Shown: positions 1-7,760, numbered from the stretch's first letter. The stretch is 11,833 bases of DNA from Treponema sp. (GCA_031257595.1 JAIROH010000185.1:1-11833), one strand, 5' to 3'. A program made the numbers and translations. Notes: generated by a model not told the origin, from the sequence alone.

Positions 1-477
1 CTTAGCGAACACCAGAGTACGATTAACCCCAATATGGCTATCCGGCTGCTTATGTATATCGGCAGGGTGTACGAGGAAATCACCGCCGAGATGAACCTGT
101 TCGGCAGGGAAAAACTTTCCATTCCCTGGCCCGAGTTCATCATCCTGTATAACGGTTCGGCCCCATACCCCGACAGGGGAGAACGTGAAAAGGCTCTTAA
201 AAAGGCGATAGAATGGTGTATAGACCATAACATACTAAAAGATTTTTTAACCCGGTACGGGTCGGAGGTAGTGAATATGTTGATGAAAGAATGGACGGTG
301 GAAGATTTTATCAAATACCAGACCGATGAAGAACGGAAGATAGGCCGGCAGAAAGGCCGGAAAGAACGAGACGCGGAAATCGTTAAGAATGCTTTGGCAA
401 AAGGATTGCCCTTGACCACGATTAGTGAAATCACGGGGCTTTCCACAAAAACCATCTGGAGTCTTGGTACGAAATAA
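1..477 (+). CDS. Rpn-family nuclease / transposase-like protein, 3' part, internally shortened
   Basis: The reading frame is open from base 1, so the gene starts outside the window; the ATG at 34 is internal. The visible 158 residues begin LSEHQSTINPNMAIRLLMYI, which matches from memory the middle of Rpn/YhgA-like proteins (PD-(D/E)XK nuclease family transposases), just after the nuclease core. Then come IPWPEFIILYNGSAPYPD, a helix ending in AIEWCIDHNILKDFL, a GSEVVNMLMKEW motif, a charged GRQKGRK linker and a C-terminal segment ending LTTISEITGLSTKTI that looks like a small helix-turn-helix. Family members I recall have about 45-60 residues between the YPD motif and the AI-x-x-CI helix; here they are almost adjacent, which suggests an in-frame deletion. 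The family cuts DNA and promotes recombination, but the catalytic residues are not in view. It ends 32 bp from the convergent lipoprotein gene. Family call fairly sure; activity unknown. Confidence 0.75.
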   Translation, partial: LSEHQSTINPNMAIRLLMYIGRVYEEITAEMNLFGREKLSIPWPEFIILYNGSAPYPDRGEREKALKKAIEWCIDHNILKDFLTRYGSEVVNMLMKEWTVEDFIKYQTDEERKIGRQKGRKERDAEIVKNALAKGLPLTTISEITGLSTKTIWSLGTK

Positions 478-509
478 CGGCGATTGCCTGCACCATTGAC
501 GAACAACTC

Positions 510-1274
510 CTATTCCCTGTCCTGGGGAATTACTACACCCCAGGCTATATACTCGGCTTCGTTTTCGATGGTGTTATTGTCGATGGCTTCCTGTAACGTA
601 GCTGTTTCGGTGTAATAGTGGTCTCCCGCGTAGAGCGCGGCAAGGTCAACCGCGTTGGCCATTTGGACGATGTCGGGTTTTAGCACACGGTAGTAAATGC
701 CGAAGAAAGGTTTTTCGCCCCGCTCAAGCCCCTGTCCGCTGTTATATCCGCTTGAATCCCAGAGCCAGTTCGGGTCGCAGCCCTTAAAATATTCAATGAT
801 GATCGCACCCCGGTCAGGATCGTTGTCAAAAAGATTGATCGCCCGCACGACGCCCATATAGGCAAAGCCCCAGTTGCCGCTTGTGGGAATGCTATAATCG
901 TCCGACTGGCCGTAAACCGTATCGTCATAAAAAACAAAATAATCGTCGTTGCCAGGCGTTCCGCCCGTGCATGTTTCATAGGGTACGGTCATATCCGGAA
1001 ACATATCGATCTTTTCGCTGTCGATCATCAGGGCGGTAAAATCGCTCCATTTGCCGATTCGGTAGCCGTCGAGCCTGCCTATACCCGCGTAATGGGAATA
1101 CCAAACGCCACGGTCAGCGCTGCCGCCAGACAGAAACGCCATGCGTTCTTCAAAGACGCTTTCCCCCGGCTCATAAGTTCCTGTCTGGTCCGCGCCGCCC
1201 AGCTTGCCGTAGGTATAGACATCGCAGGAGATTAAAATAGTAACCGCCATGGCGCAAAGAAGCCACTTTTTCAT
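510..1274 (-). CDS. small predicted lipoprotein (254 aa), function unknown
   Basis: The protein begins MKKWLLCAMAVTILISCD, a short lipoprotein signal with a LISC lipobox and lipidated Cys17, so it should sit on the membrane surface. I recognise no named domain. The body is rich in aromatic residues, Gly and Asp; residues 134-165 (GFAYMGVVRAINLFDN, then IIIEYF), 190-215 (FFGIYYR, VQMANA) and 223-250 (TATLQEAI, YIAWGVV) look like alternating strands of a small beta fold. The same order of motifs is weakly visible in the 224-aa lipoprotein at 5886-5212, so the two may be paralogues. It is the last gene of the run: its ATG is 7 bp after the stop of the GLUG gene, and its AGGAG site overlaps the end of that gene, which suggests translational coupling. 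No terminator is obvious in the 32 bp after the stop. Confidence 0.8.
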   Translation of the reverse strand: MKKWLLCAMAVTILISCDVYTYGKLGGADQTGTYEPGESVFEERMAFLSGGSADRGVWYSHYAGIGRLDGYRIGKWSDFTALMIDSEKIDMFPDMTVPYETCTGGTPGNDDYFVFYDDTVYGQSDDYSIPTSGNWGFAYMGVVRAINLFDNDPDRGAIIIEYFKGCDPNWLWDSSGYNSGQGLERGEKPFFGIYYRVLKPDIVQMANAVDLAALYAGDHYYTETATLQEAIDNNTIENEAEYIAWGVVIPQDRE

Positions 1275-1281
1275 TTCATCT

Positions 1282-3342
1282 TCACTCCTGCCAGCCCAGC
1301 TTGGGATAGCCGTCGCTCCCCATTTTCCAGATGTTTACAAAGTCCCAGCCGAGTATCTCCTCATAAAATTTCTCTGTCGGTTTTCCACCCGAAAGATAGG
1401 CAGGATTATCAACAATATCCCTGCCGTCGCTCTTGTCTGCGCCTTTGTCCGCTGTGTAGGAATCGTCGCCGGCCGCGGGGAGGAGGCCCGGTAACGCCCA
1501 ATTGTTTTTTAATACGGCGACGAGTGAAACTTTTCCTGCAATGCGGTGTATCGAACCCTCTCCGTTGGCTGTCCTGGGCGTTTGTATGGAAACGTTTAAC
1601 GCGACGCAGTTTGAAAGAGCGTCGTCGGGCCATGAGCTGAAATGCGCGCCGGCTATACCGCCTATGCCCCACTGCGCCGCATTGTTTGTGCCTCCGTTGG
1701 TAACGGAAACAGCGGATCGGGAATAACTGCGCCTTACTATGCTGTTTTCCTGATGCTGACCGACAACGCCGCCCGCGTTGTTAAAGCCGGTAACCGTGCC
1801 GCTTGACCAGCAATCTTCAAGAACGCAGGGCGACCCGTTATTGTTCGTGGCAAAGGAAAGATAACCCGCGATTCCTCCGGTGTAATCATAAGCCTGATTC
1901 ACGATAACATTGCCGTCAAAATAGCACTGGGATACCCAGGCTCCGAAGTAAACATAACCCACGATGCCGCCGACATAGGGCCATTGTCCGGTGTATCCCT
2001 GGGCGCCTTCAGTTCCGCTGCCGGGAGGGCTCGCAAGCTTTATGGTTCCTGTCGCAAAGCTGCGGGTGATGCGGGTAGAGTTTTCCAAAGAGCCGTGTCC
2101 GCCGCAGATAATCCCCGCGATGCCGCCAGCCATGGGCCAGAAACCCATTGCCCCGACCGTTATATCGCCTGTTGACGAGCAGCCGGTAATATAACCGTTA
2201 TACCAGTCACTGAATCCGTTGAAGGTGCCGCCCAGGATGCCTCCGGCCATGAATTGGCTGCCGCCGGCGGCGCTGACCGCTTTTATATCGCCCGAGTTAT
2301 GGCAGTTTTCGATTCCGACTCCGTCTTCCATATAGCCTGCGATGCCGCCCGTAAACGAGAAGGGATTGGGGAGACCGGCTATCAAGGGGTAACCGGACCC
2401 GGGCGTAATATCCATTACCACGGAACTGGCACAATTTCTGACGATTGTCCCGGTACCGCGCAGAATACCGACGACACCGCCCGCATAGGCGGTATACTTG
2501 TTTTCGAAAGTGAAGGTTCCCGATACGTCAATGTCTTCAAAAACCGCGTATTCGCCGTAAGCGGCCACAAGGCCGACGGCGGTTCCGGAATCTTCAGTTA
2601 CCGTCGAGTGGACGTTCGCGTTTACAGAAAAATTTTTAAGTTCCGCTTTCGCGGACTGAGCGCCTTTTACCGAAGCGAAAATGCCGAGAAACACCTTATG
2701 CCGCGTTACAGGTGAAGACGGCATGGTAGTGGGAATTTCGGTGGCTACGTAGATGGAGCCCACGGGTTGGTCGTCAAAATTGTCAAGCGTAATGGTATGG
2801 CCTTCTCCGTTGAAGGCGCCGGAGAAAGGCTCATCGCCGCAGATGGGGGTCCAGTTTTCCAGCGTTATGTCGTTGAGAAGAGTGTACATACCGGCCGCCG
2901 GATATTCGGGATCAACGCCTATCTTCGCCAGTTCCTCCGCGCTTTCTATTCCCCTGACAGACGCGTCAATACGCGTCACGGTTATGGTGACGGTTTGCGT
3001 GTCGCCGTTTTCCGCCTGGGCCTGTAACGTTAAGGTGTTTTTTCCTTCCGAGAGCGTCTTCAGGCCCGTGCCGCGGACAGAGGCTTTGGGGCTGTTTGCC
3101 GTTGCGTCAAGCGTTACGGAATCAATGCTGTTCCGCACCGTAACGGTGTAATCCAGGCATGACGGGCTGAATGCGGGTGTTAGAGTGCCCGCGCTTATCG
3201 CAATAGATTTGAACGCGGCGTCACTGTCCAGGGTAACGCCGCCTGGCTGTTCGCAGGAGGCAAAGTATATCCAGGCTGTCAACGCCGCGCACAGCAACGC
3301 AGAGACGCGTCTCTGGGGGCTTTTTCTTTTCAAAATATACAT
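1282..3342 (-). CDS. cadherin-like and GLUG-repeat surface lipoprotein (686 aa)
   Basis: Signal peptide with basic start and hydrophobic stretch ending IYFASC; lipidated residue Cys30. Residues 40-127 form a cadherin-like beta-sandwich (Pfam PF12733 type): a strand, then LTPAFSPSCLDYTVTV, then GLKTLSEGKNTL and VTITVTR. Residues 148-190 (MYTLLNDITL, GAFNGEGHTI) are the usual lead-in to GLUG proteins. Eight GLUG-type units with the signature (A/T/V/I)GG(I/V)xG lie near residues 287, 331, 366, 405, 457, 488, 523 and 560, spaced 30-50 residues, with C-S-S/T-G turns between them; this predicts a right-handed beta-solenoid. The C-terminus ends in a W-x-MGSDGYPKLGW cap. GLUG repeats are known from IgA1 proteases and adhesins, but no zinc protease motif is present, so a binding or structural role is more likely. 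AAGGAG stands 7 bp before the ATG and abuts the preceding stop, so it is probably co-transcribed with the LRR gene. Confidence 0.88.
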   Translation of the reverse strand: MYILKRKSPQRRVSALLCAALTAWIYFASCEQPGGVTLDSDAAFKSIAISAGTLTPAFSPSCLDYTVTVRNSIDSVTLDATANSPKASVRGTGLKTLSEGKNTLTLQAQAENGDTQTVTITVTRIDASVRGIESAEELAKIGVDPEYPAAGMYTLLNDITLENWTPICGDEPFSGAFNGEGHTITLDNFDDQPVGSIYVATEIPTTMPSSPVTRHKVFLGIFASVKGAQSAKAELKNFSVNANVHSTVTEDSGTAVGLVAAYGEYAVFEDIDVSGTFTFENKYTAYAGGVVGILRGTGTIVRNCASSVVMDITPGSGYPLIAGLPNPFSFTGGIAGYMEDGVGIENCHNSGDIKAVSAAGGSQFMAGGILGGTFNGFSDWYNGYITGCSSTGDITVGAMGFWPMAGGIAGIICGGHGSLENSTRITRSFATGTIKLASPPGSGTEGAQGYTGQWPYVGGIVGYVYFGAWVSQCYFDGNVIVNQAYDYTGGIAGYLSFATNNNGSPCVLEDCWSSGTVTGFNNAGGVVGQHQENSIVRRSYSRSAVSVTNGGTNNAAQWGIGGIAGAHFSSWPDDALSNCVALNVSIQTPRTANGEGSIHRIAGKVSLVAVLKNNWALPGLLPAAGDDSYTADKGADKSDGRDIVDNPAYLSGGKPTEKFYEEILGWDFVNIWKMGSDGYPKLGWQE

Positions 3343-3354
3343 ATAATCGCTCCT

Positions 3355-5091
3355 TTACAGTTTTTTTGACCAGGTATCATCGCTGTCTTTGACGTAAGTT
3401 CCCGTCCTCTCTTCAGGAGTCTGGCCTGAGAGGGCAAGCGTAATAAGGGTGTCGTCCAGGCCGGTTTCGTAAGGCGGACCTGATTCCAGCCAGGCTATAT
3501 CGGCGGGATCCCCTAAAAAAGTTACTTCCTTTATTTTGGGGCAAGCGGCGAAAGGCATCCCTCCGCGTATCAAGGGATTTAACACGCTCGCAGGTTTAAA
3601 ATAGCTTTTATAATTCCCAATATCGTTAAAACAGGCCGGGAATATGATCGTTTCAAGGTTTGAACAGCCATTAAAAGCAGCAAGCGGAATAGATGGCTTG
3701 GCGTCTGTGTCACCTTGAATTTTCGTAACCTGGCCCAGGTCGAGTTCTGTAAGACTTGTACAGGCTCCAAAAGCGCGTGCCCCGATTGATTGGACATTGG
3801 AAAAATCAAAGGTTTTTAAGCTTGTACAGCCGTAAAAAGTCCCTCCACCGATATCGGTAAGACTGGGGCAGTACACGTACTCAAGGTTCCGGCACTTCCA
3901 GAAAAATGAATCCGAATCGGTTAATTTCTCAAAATACGCTTCTTTAAGGGAAGAAATTCCGATGAAAACAGCATCGTTTCTAAATCCTGTTTCTGCATAA
4001 GCCCCTTCAATATTGTCCCCGCGTATTTTTTCAAGATTGGAAAATCCTAAAAAAGCAGGAAGGGCTTCTGTCGAATATTGCGGCGCCCATGCGCCAAAAA
4101 TTTTTTTAGCGCATAAGGGCAGGGTCAGTTCAACAATATACGCCTTGCCCCCGCCGGTATACGTTGCCGTCAAAACGCCGGTAGTAGGCTCCTGCTCCGC
4201 GTGAATCGGCCTGAAAACCGTCCCGTCCCCGGCGGCGCCGGTCATCGTACAGTCCGACAAATCCAGCGCAACGTATTTACCGGCTTCCTCCAGAGCGTCC
4301 AGCAGCGCGTACCAGGGGCTTCTGCCGGCCCTTCCGCCGGCCATATTTCCCAAATCAATATTCAGGACCAGATTGACCGGAGAATCCCTGGCGCCGCCGG
4401 ACTGCGCGGACAGCCATTCCGCGACATCGGCCACGTCTGTTACCGTTGCGCCAAGGGGCGCGCCCCAGCGGGCGTATACGGTAATGCTTTCGCTTATTTC
4501 CGTTCCCGCGGTAAATTCCGCCCCGCTCCCGTCGGCTGCGGTATTCCAGCCCCGGAAAACCTGGCCGCCGTTTCCGGAAGGGGGGACAGGCAAATCGGCC
4601 ACCGTAGTATCGGGCCAGGTAAGGTTTATGTGGCGGGGCTCCGGCTCGGTGGCTCCGCCGTTTTTATCGAAAGTAACGGTGACCACAAGCGAGGGCAGGC
4701 CCCCTTGGTATACCGCCACGTCTTTTTCGCCTGTTTCAATTCCTGTTTTTCCTACCCTAACCTTCACGTTTCCTTCGGTAGCAACGGTAATTCCCAGCGA
4801 CCAGTGGGTATCATCGGTCATGGTAACGCTGCCTTTGGTAACGCTGCCGCCGTCGCCGGCAACGGTAATGTCGTCGGCAGTTAATTCCATAACGGCGCCG
4901 CTAAACGTAAAATCAATCTTTGTGGATGCGGCAGTTCCCGCTTCTCCGTCCGCCAGAGCCGTCCAGGTAATGGCACGCTCACCGTTGTCCACCGGGCTTT
5001 CGCACGCGGCACAAAGAAAGACAGGGGCGAGAAATGCTGCAAGGAAAAAGCTTGCGGCCCCGGAAAGCGCCTGTCCTTTGGTTTTACTCAT
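3355..5091 (-). CDS. Ig-like, InlB-repeat and BspA-type LRR lipoprotein (578 aa)
   Basis: Start set at the ATG for MSKTKGQ, with AAGGAG 10 bp upstream. A start at 5154 would lie inside a hairpin, and its extension is interrupted by a stop in the related leader at 7776. Signal peptide ends FLCAAC (Cys30). Residues 38-128 are a bacterial Ig-like domain (WTALADGEAG, ELTADDITV, HWSLGITV) almost shared with the 592-aa protein. Residues 136-210 are an InlB/Listeria-Bacteroides repeat (VTFDKNGG, FRGWNTAADGSG, ITVYARW). Residues 211-345 are an unassigned linker with a helical WYALLDALEEAGKY part. Residues 345-530 are LRR_5/BspA-type repeats with the A-F-x-x-C-x-x-L pattern (TFYGCTSLKTFDF, AFGACTSLTELDL, AFNGCSNLETIIF), as in treponemal LrrA-like proteins. 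The tail is short. Known relatives bind host matrix proteins or other bacteria; adhesion is inferred. It is followed after 12 bp by the GLUG gene. Confidence 0.9.
   Translation of the reverse strand: MSKTKGQALSGAASFFLAAFLAPVFLCAACESPVDNGERAITWTALADGEAGTAASTKIDFTFSGAVMELTADDITVAGDGGSVTKGSVTMTDDTHWSLGITVATEGNVKVRVGKTGIETGEKDVAVYQGGLPSLVVTVTFDKNGGATEPEPRHINLTWPDTTVADLPVPPSGNGGQVFRGWNTAADGSGAEFTAGTEISESITVYARWGAPLGATVTDVADVAEWLSAQSGGARDSPVNLVLNIDLGNMAGGRAGRSPWYALLDALEEAGKYVALDLSDCTMTGAAGDGTVFRPIHAEQEPTTGVLTATYTGGGKAYIVELTLPLCAKKIFGAWAPQYSTEALPAFLGFSNLEKIRGDNIEGAYAETGFRNDAVFIGISSLKEAYFEKLTDSDSFFWKCRNLEYVYCPSLTDIGGGTFYGCTSLKTFDFSNVQSIGARAFGACTSLTELDLGQVTKIQGDTDAKPSIPLAAFNGCSNLETIIFPACFNDIGNYKSYFKPASVLNPLIRGGMPFAACPKIKEVTFLGDPADIAWLESGPPYETGLDDTLITLALSGQTPEERTGTYVKDSDDTWSKKL
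4708..4980 (-). repeat. Ig-like domain repeat, copy in the LRR gene
   Basis: Codes for residues 38-128 of the 578-aa protein. Two further copies lie at 7377-7649 and 7086-7361, in tandem in the 592-aa gene. All three keep a 27-bp block identical (4781-4807, 7165-7191, 7450-7476), which codes for the HWSLGITVA part. Such blocks could support recombination between the genes. Confidence 0.8.
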
Positions 5092-5201
5092 AAACCTGTT
5101 TCTCCTTAGCGTCAGAAACTGAAGTTTCTGAACAATTCCATTGTCAGGAACCATGAGCCTAAAAACCGACGGTCTTTAGGCTCATGGTTGTTTCAAAGCC
5201 T
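5092..5201 (-). promoter_or_regulatory. structured 5' leader, copy 1 (three hairpins before the LRR gene)
   Basis: On the minus-strand transcript this stretch folds into three hairpins in a row. Hairpin 1 (5151-5187) has 17-nt arms, CCAUGAGCCUAAAGACC and GGUUUUUAGGCUCAUGG, with a 3-nt loop and one G-U pair. Hairpin 2 (5132-5144) is ACAAU/AUUGU around GGA. Hairpin 3 (5112-5131) is UCAGAAAC/GUUUCUGA around UUCA. The ribosome binding site AAGGAG (5102-5107) follows at once. The near-identical copy at 7761-7870 keeps all three. There is no U-tract right after hairpin 1, so it is not a classic terminator. A role in translation control, transcript processing or stability is inferred. Confidence 0.65.
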
Positions 5202-5211
5202 TAGCCTACTG

Positions 5212-5886
5212 CTACTTTTCGTACGCAATCCAGACGAGGAGCATATCCTCATAGGCGTTCCCATCAAGGAGATCCGCCAGAGCAGCATTAACCGTAGCAT
5301 ACATGGGCTGCCCGTAGTCGTAGTCGGGGAAACCCGGAATAGACCCCTCCTTGGCGAGGTTTAACAGGAAATAGGCATTCGAATTCGGTACCTTCTCGTA
5401 ATAAACGGCGCTTATAGTGCCACTGCCGATAGTAGCCCAGCTATAAGTATCATCGAAGGAAGCAAAAAAGAGTCCTTTCTCTGCAGGAGCCGCGTTATCG
5501 AAGTAATAGACAGCCTGGAATGTGCCTTCCCACCCGATATAAGGCTCCGGCCAGTCGCCAAACACGCTATAGCCAATAGGGGAGGACTGCGGATCCAGAT
5601 GGAAACTGTCGCCAAAATCGTTTTCCCAGATTCCCGCGAGAAAAGCAGGGAAAGTATAGCTCAGTGCGGGCGAGCCTGTTGTTACGTCCAGGGACCGGGA
5701 CAGGGACCGGGCAGGCGCCTTGCCGATAAGGCTATTCCGCTCGGCGGGGAAATTCCCCACCTGCCCGGCGGTGTCCGCCCCGGGAGCGGAGCTTAGAGGG
5801 GCTTGTTCGCAGGAGATGAGACCCGCGAACAGAACGAGGATTGCCGCAAACAGGGCAATCAGTTTTGCGTTTTTATTAAAACACAT
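5212..5886 (-). CDS. small predicted lipoprotein (224 aa), function unknown
   Basis: The start chosen is the ATG of MCFNKNAK, with AAAGGAAG 5 bp upstream; it gives a clean lipoprotein signal ending FAGLISC (Cys26). Alternatives are an ATG at 5922 (MRKKTFSS, preceded by GGAGGGG) and a TTG at 5943; both would place a strong hairpin inside the gene. Residues 27-75 are low-complexity Ser/Ala/Pro-rich and include RSLSRSLD, made by a 12-bp tandem repeat. The folded part begins about residue 80. Residues 117-131 (GWEGTFQAVYYFDN), 157-165 (ISAVYYEKV) and 196-222 (YATVNAALADLL, LLVWIAYE) follow the same order as segments of the 254-aa lipoprotein at 1274-510, so distant paralogy is possible. No enzyme motif is seen. 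It lies 95 bp after the 592-aa RCC1 gene and 125 bp before the chosen start of the next gene. Confidence 0.75.
   Translation of the reverse strand: MCFNKNAKLIALFAAILVLFAGLISCEQAPLSSAPGADTAGQVGNFPAERNSLIGKAPARSLSRSLDVTTGSPALSYTFPAFLAGIWENDFGDSFHLDPQSSPIGYSVFGDWPEPYIGWEGTFQAVYYFDNAAPAEKGLFFASFDDTYSWATIGSGTISAVYYEKVPNSNAYFLLNLAKEGSIPGFPDYDYGQPMYATVNAALADLLDGNAYEDMLLVWIAYEK
5691..5713 (-). repeat. 12-bp tandem repeat, two units, inside the small lipoprotein gene
   Basis: On the + strand the unit gggaccgggaca at 5691-5702 is followed by gggaccgggcag. In the gene it codes for RSLS then RSLD, in the flexible region after the lipid anchor. Such a repeat could change length by slippage without breaking the frame. 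Confidence 0.6.
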
Positions 5887-5899
5887 AAAAACTTCCTTT

Positions 5900-5920
5900 G
5901 AGGAAAAAGTCTTTTTCCTC
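5900..5920 (-). other. perfect inverted repeat just upstream of the 224-aa gene
   Basis: GAGGAAAAAG and CTTTTTCCTC are perfect 10-bp inverted arms around one base; as RNA, about 8 bp with a 5-nt loop would form. It ends 8 bp before the AAAGGAAG ribosome binding site region and 14 bp before the ATG. It could affect translation or be a weak pause site. If translation began at 5922 it would lie inside the coding region. Confidence 0.55.
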
Positions 5921-5935
5921 ATTTTGAATATATTC

Positions 5936-5972
5936 CCCTCCAACGGAGGGCGCGTTTAGCCGGCAAACCGGC
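5936..5972 (-). other. two small hairpins between the 592-aa and 224-aa genes
   Basis: 5936-5950 forms CCCTCC/GGAGGG with a 3-nt loop; on the transcript the right arm is a GGAGGG Shine-Dalgarno-like sequence that would be hidden when folded. 5959-5972 forms GCCGG/CCGGC with a 4-nt loop, just after the stop codon of the RCC1 gene. No U-run follows, so read-through into the next gene is plausible. Confidence 0.4.
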
Positions 5973-5981
5973 ATAGAGCGC

Positions 5982-7760
5982 TTATTCGGGCAATGGTATC
6001 TGTGTAAACTCCTGGTATACCGTTGCCGCTGTGTTGCCAAGAATGCCTATGTTGACATTGCCGGCAGCCCAGAGTGTCCCGTCATGCTTCAGGATAAAAG
6101 ATTGAGATCCCTGTGCCGATATTTTTGTAACACCGCTGTCCACCATCCTGGTAAAGTAACCGGCTTTCGCGCCGTTGCTTCCATCCCTAAAGTCAAAGTT
6201 TAAGTCGCCTGCGCCCCAGACGCTCCCGTCCGTTTTAAGGATAAGACTATGCATATTTCCCGCGGAAATAGCGCTTGCACTGGAAATCGCCATTCCATCG
6301 GAATCCGTTAGTTGTGTAAAGCTCTTATAATAGGCGCTAGTGTCGTTGTAATCAGTAGCGATTCCCGTATATCCATTGCCAAGCTTCCCACGAGCCGCCA
6401 ATCCGGCGCCCCAGAGAGTCCCGTCATCTTTTAGAACAAGACTATGGTTTCGGCCTGCCGCGATTGCCGCCGCGTTTTCAAATACTTTTTGAAAAGTAAG
6501 ATATTTAGTCCCCAAGCCAATACCCATAAACCGCCCATCGCCGGTCCCCCAAACCTCCCCGTTGTTTTTTAAAACAAGACTAAAGTTAGAGCCCATAGTG
6601 ATTTGCTTAACATCTTCTGCGACTTTCGTCCATTCCGTAACAGTGAGTACGGTTCCCGTGCCAAGATCACCATTTGTGTTGTTTCCTCTGGCATACACAT
6701 CGCCGTTTTCCATCAAAACGAGCATGCCGTCATATCCAGAAACCGCTAGAGAAACCACCTTTGCTCCTGAGACAGACTCTTGTTCAAAAGTACTTGTTGC
6801 AGAAGTATGGGTGTTAGATTGATTGTTCCCGGCAGCCCAGAGGCTCCCGTCGTCTTTTATGATGTAAGTATCAATATTGCCGGTGGCAACTGCCACAACA
6901 TGATCCGCGACCTGGGTAAAAGCGCTTGTTGTATAAGGACTGTCGGCTATTGTAGTTCCGTTACCAAAGTTCCCATACTGGTTATATCCCACGGCCCAGA
7001 GCGTCCCGTCGTTTTTCAGCAAGAAACTGCTGCCGGTGGACGAGGAAGCTATAGGGAAAGAGTTTACCTCGAGAAGCGGTGTTTCCGTCTTGTGCACCGC
7101 CACGTCTTGTACCGTGTCTTCAATTCCCGTTTTGCTTATCGAAACCTTGACGTTCCCTTCGGCGGCAACGGTAATTCCCAGCGACCAGTGGGCGGCATCG
7201 GTGTTGCTAACGTCGCCTTTGGCAACGCTGCCGCTGTCATCCGTAACGCTAATGTCATCGGCGTCCAATTCCGCAACAGCGCCGCTAAACTCAAAATCGA
7301 TCCTTGTGGATGTGGCGGTCCCCGCCGCTCCGTCAGCCCGGGCGGTCCAGGCAAGAGCGACAGGCGCTCCCGTCTTGTACACCGCCACGTCTTTTACGGC
7401 TGTTTCAATCCCCGTTTTGCTTATCGAAACCTTCACGTTCCCTTCGGCGGCAACGGTAATTCCCAGCGACCAGTGGACAGCATCGGTGCTGCTAACGCTG
7501 CCTTTGGCAACGCTGCCGCTGTCATCGGCAACGGTAATGTCGTCGGCAGTTAATCCCTCAACAGCGGCGCTAAAGGTAATGGCAAGGGCCGTTGAATCTT
7601 GCGCGCCGTTTTCGCCGTTTGCCAGAACCGTCCAGGTAATGGCGCGCTCACCGTTGTCCACCGGGCTTTCGCACGCGGCAAAAAGAAAGACAGGGGCGAG
7701 AAATGCGGCAAGGAAAAAGCCCGCGGCCCCGGAAAGCGCTTGACCCCTGGTTTTACTCAT
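5982..7760 (-). CDS. two Ig-like domains plus RCC1-like propeller lipoprotein (592 aa)
   Basis: Starts MSKTRGQ, with AAGGAG (7771-7776) 10 bp upstream. Signal peptide ends FLFAAC (Cys30). Residues 38-128 and 134-225 are tandem bacterial Ig-like domains with the shared core HWSLGITVAAEGNVKVSISK. Residues 235-592 carry seven RCC1-type repeats; each has a strand like HSLVLKDDGTLWGAG, beginning near residues 244, 297, 345, 393, 439, 504 and 553. The missing first strand is supplied by the C-terminal EFTQI, as in a closed seven-bladed propeller. The same propeller follows a different N-terminus in the 720-aa protein just upstream. BLIP-II is a known bacterial seven-bladed RCC1-like protein that binds a protein partner with one face, which makes a binding role plausible here. 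No catalytic motif is seen. Preceded by a structured leader; gap to the next gene 95 bp. Confidence 0.9.
   Translation of the reverse strand: MSKTRGQALSGAAGFFLAAFLAPVFLFAACESPVDNGERAITWTVLANGENGAQDSTALAITFSAAVEGLTADDITVADDSGSVAKGSVSSTDAVHWSLGITVAAEGNVKVSISKTGIETAVKDVAVYKTGAPVALAWTARADGAAGTATSTRIDFEFSGAVAELDADDISVTDDSGSVAKGDVSNTDAAHWSLGITVAAEGNVKVSISKTGIEDTVQDVAVHKTETPLLEVNSFPIASSSTGSSFLLKNDGTLWAVGYNQYGNFGNGTTIADSPYTTSAFTQVADHVVAVATGNIDTYIIKDDGSLWAAGNNQSNTHTSATSTFEQESVSGAKVVSLAVSGYDGMLVLMENGDVYARGNNTNGDLGTGTVLTVTEWTKVAEDVKQITMGSNFSLVLKNNGEVWGTGDGRFMGIGLGTKYLTFQKVFENAAAIAAGRNHSLVLKDDGTLWGAGLAARGKLGNGYTGIATDYNDTSAYYKSFTQLTDSDGMAISSASAISAGNMHSLILKTDGSVWGAGDLNFDFRDGSNGAKAGYFTRMVDSGVTKISAQGSQSFILKHDGTLWAAGNVNIGILGNTAATVYQEFTQIPLPE
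5985..7058 (-). repeat. RCC1-propeller coding module, copy B
   Basis: Codes for residues 235-592 of the 592-aa protein and is a diverged duplicate of 7879-8955. Framework stretches such as the HSL-x-LK-x-DGT strands and the AAAIA turns are nearly identical. Differences cluster at a dipeptide before each HSL-like strand and just after the W-x-x-G strand end; some of these sites also carry length changes. Confidence 0.85.
7086..7361 (-). repeat. Ig-like domain repeat, second copy in the 592-aa gene
   Basis: Codes for residues 134-225. It is a tandem duplicate of 7377-7649 and related to 4708-4980. The tandem arrangement could change copy number by unequal recombination without a frameshift. 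Confidence 0.8.
7377..7649 (-). repeat. Ig-like domain repeat, first copy in the 592-aa gene
   Basis: Codes for residues 38-128. Together with the signal peptide and leader, it is the part shared with the 578-aa LRR lipoprotein; identity continues from the leader into the signal peptide and drops beyond this domain. Confidence 0.8.

Noticed and set aside
1282..3342. GLUG protein as an IgA1-type protease
   Set aside because: No HExxH zinc motif or other protease motif is present; only the repeat region is shared with those enzymes.
4201..5122. Two overlapping + strand open frames opposite the LRR gene, and similar ones at 6780-7743 and 8500-9378
   Set aside because: Their repeats mirror the Ig and RCC1 coding repeats on the other strand, and composition is unlike a real protein (Ser/Pro/Val or Arg/Gly/Asn runs).
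5092..5154. Upstream start for the LRR lipoprotein inside the leader hairpin
   Set aside because: The extension would put an uncharacteristic segment before the signal peptide, and the homologous leader has an in-frame stop at 7776-7778; the ATG at 5091 has a good ribosome binding site.
5151..5187. Leader hairpin 1 as a rho-independent terminator
   Set aside because: No T-run follows the stem on the transcribed strand; the only T-run is inside the right arm.
4708..7649. CRISPR-like repeat arrangement of the 27-bp blocks
   Set aside because: The blocks are parts of Ig-domain coding repeats in frame with protein domains, and spacing is not regular.
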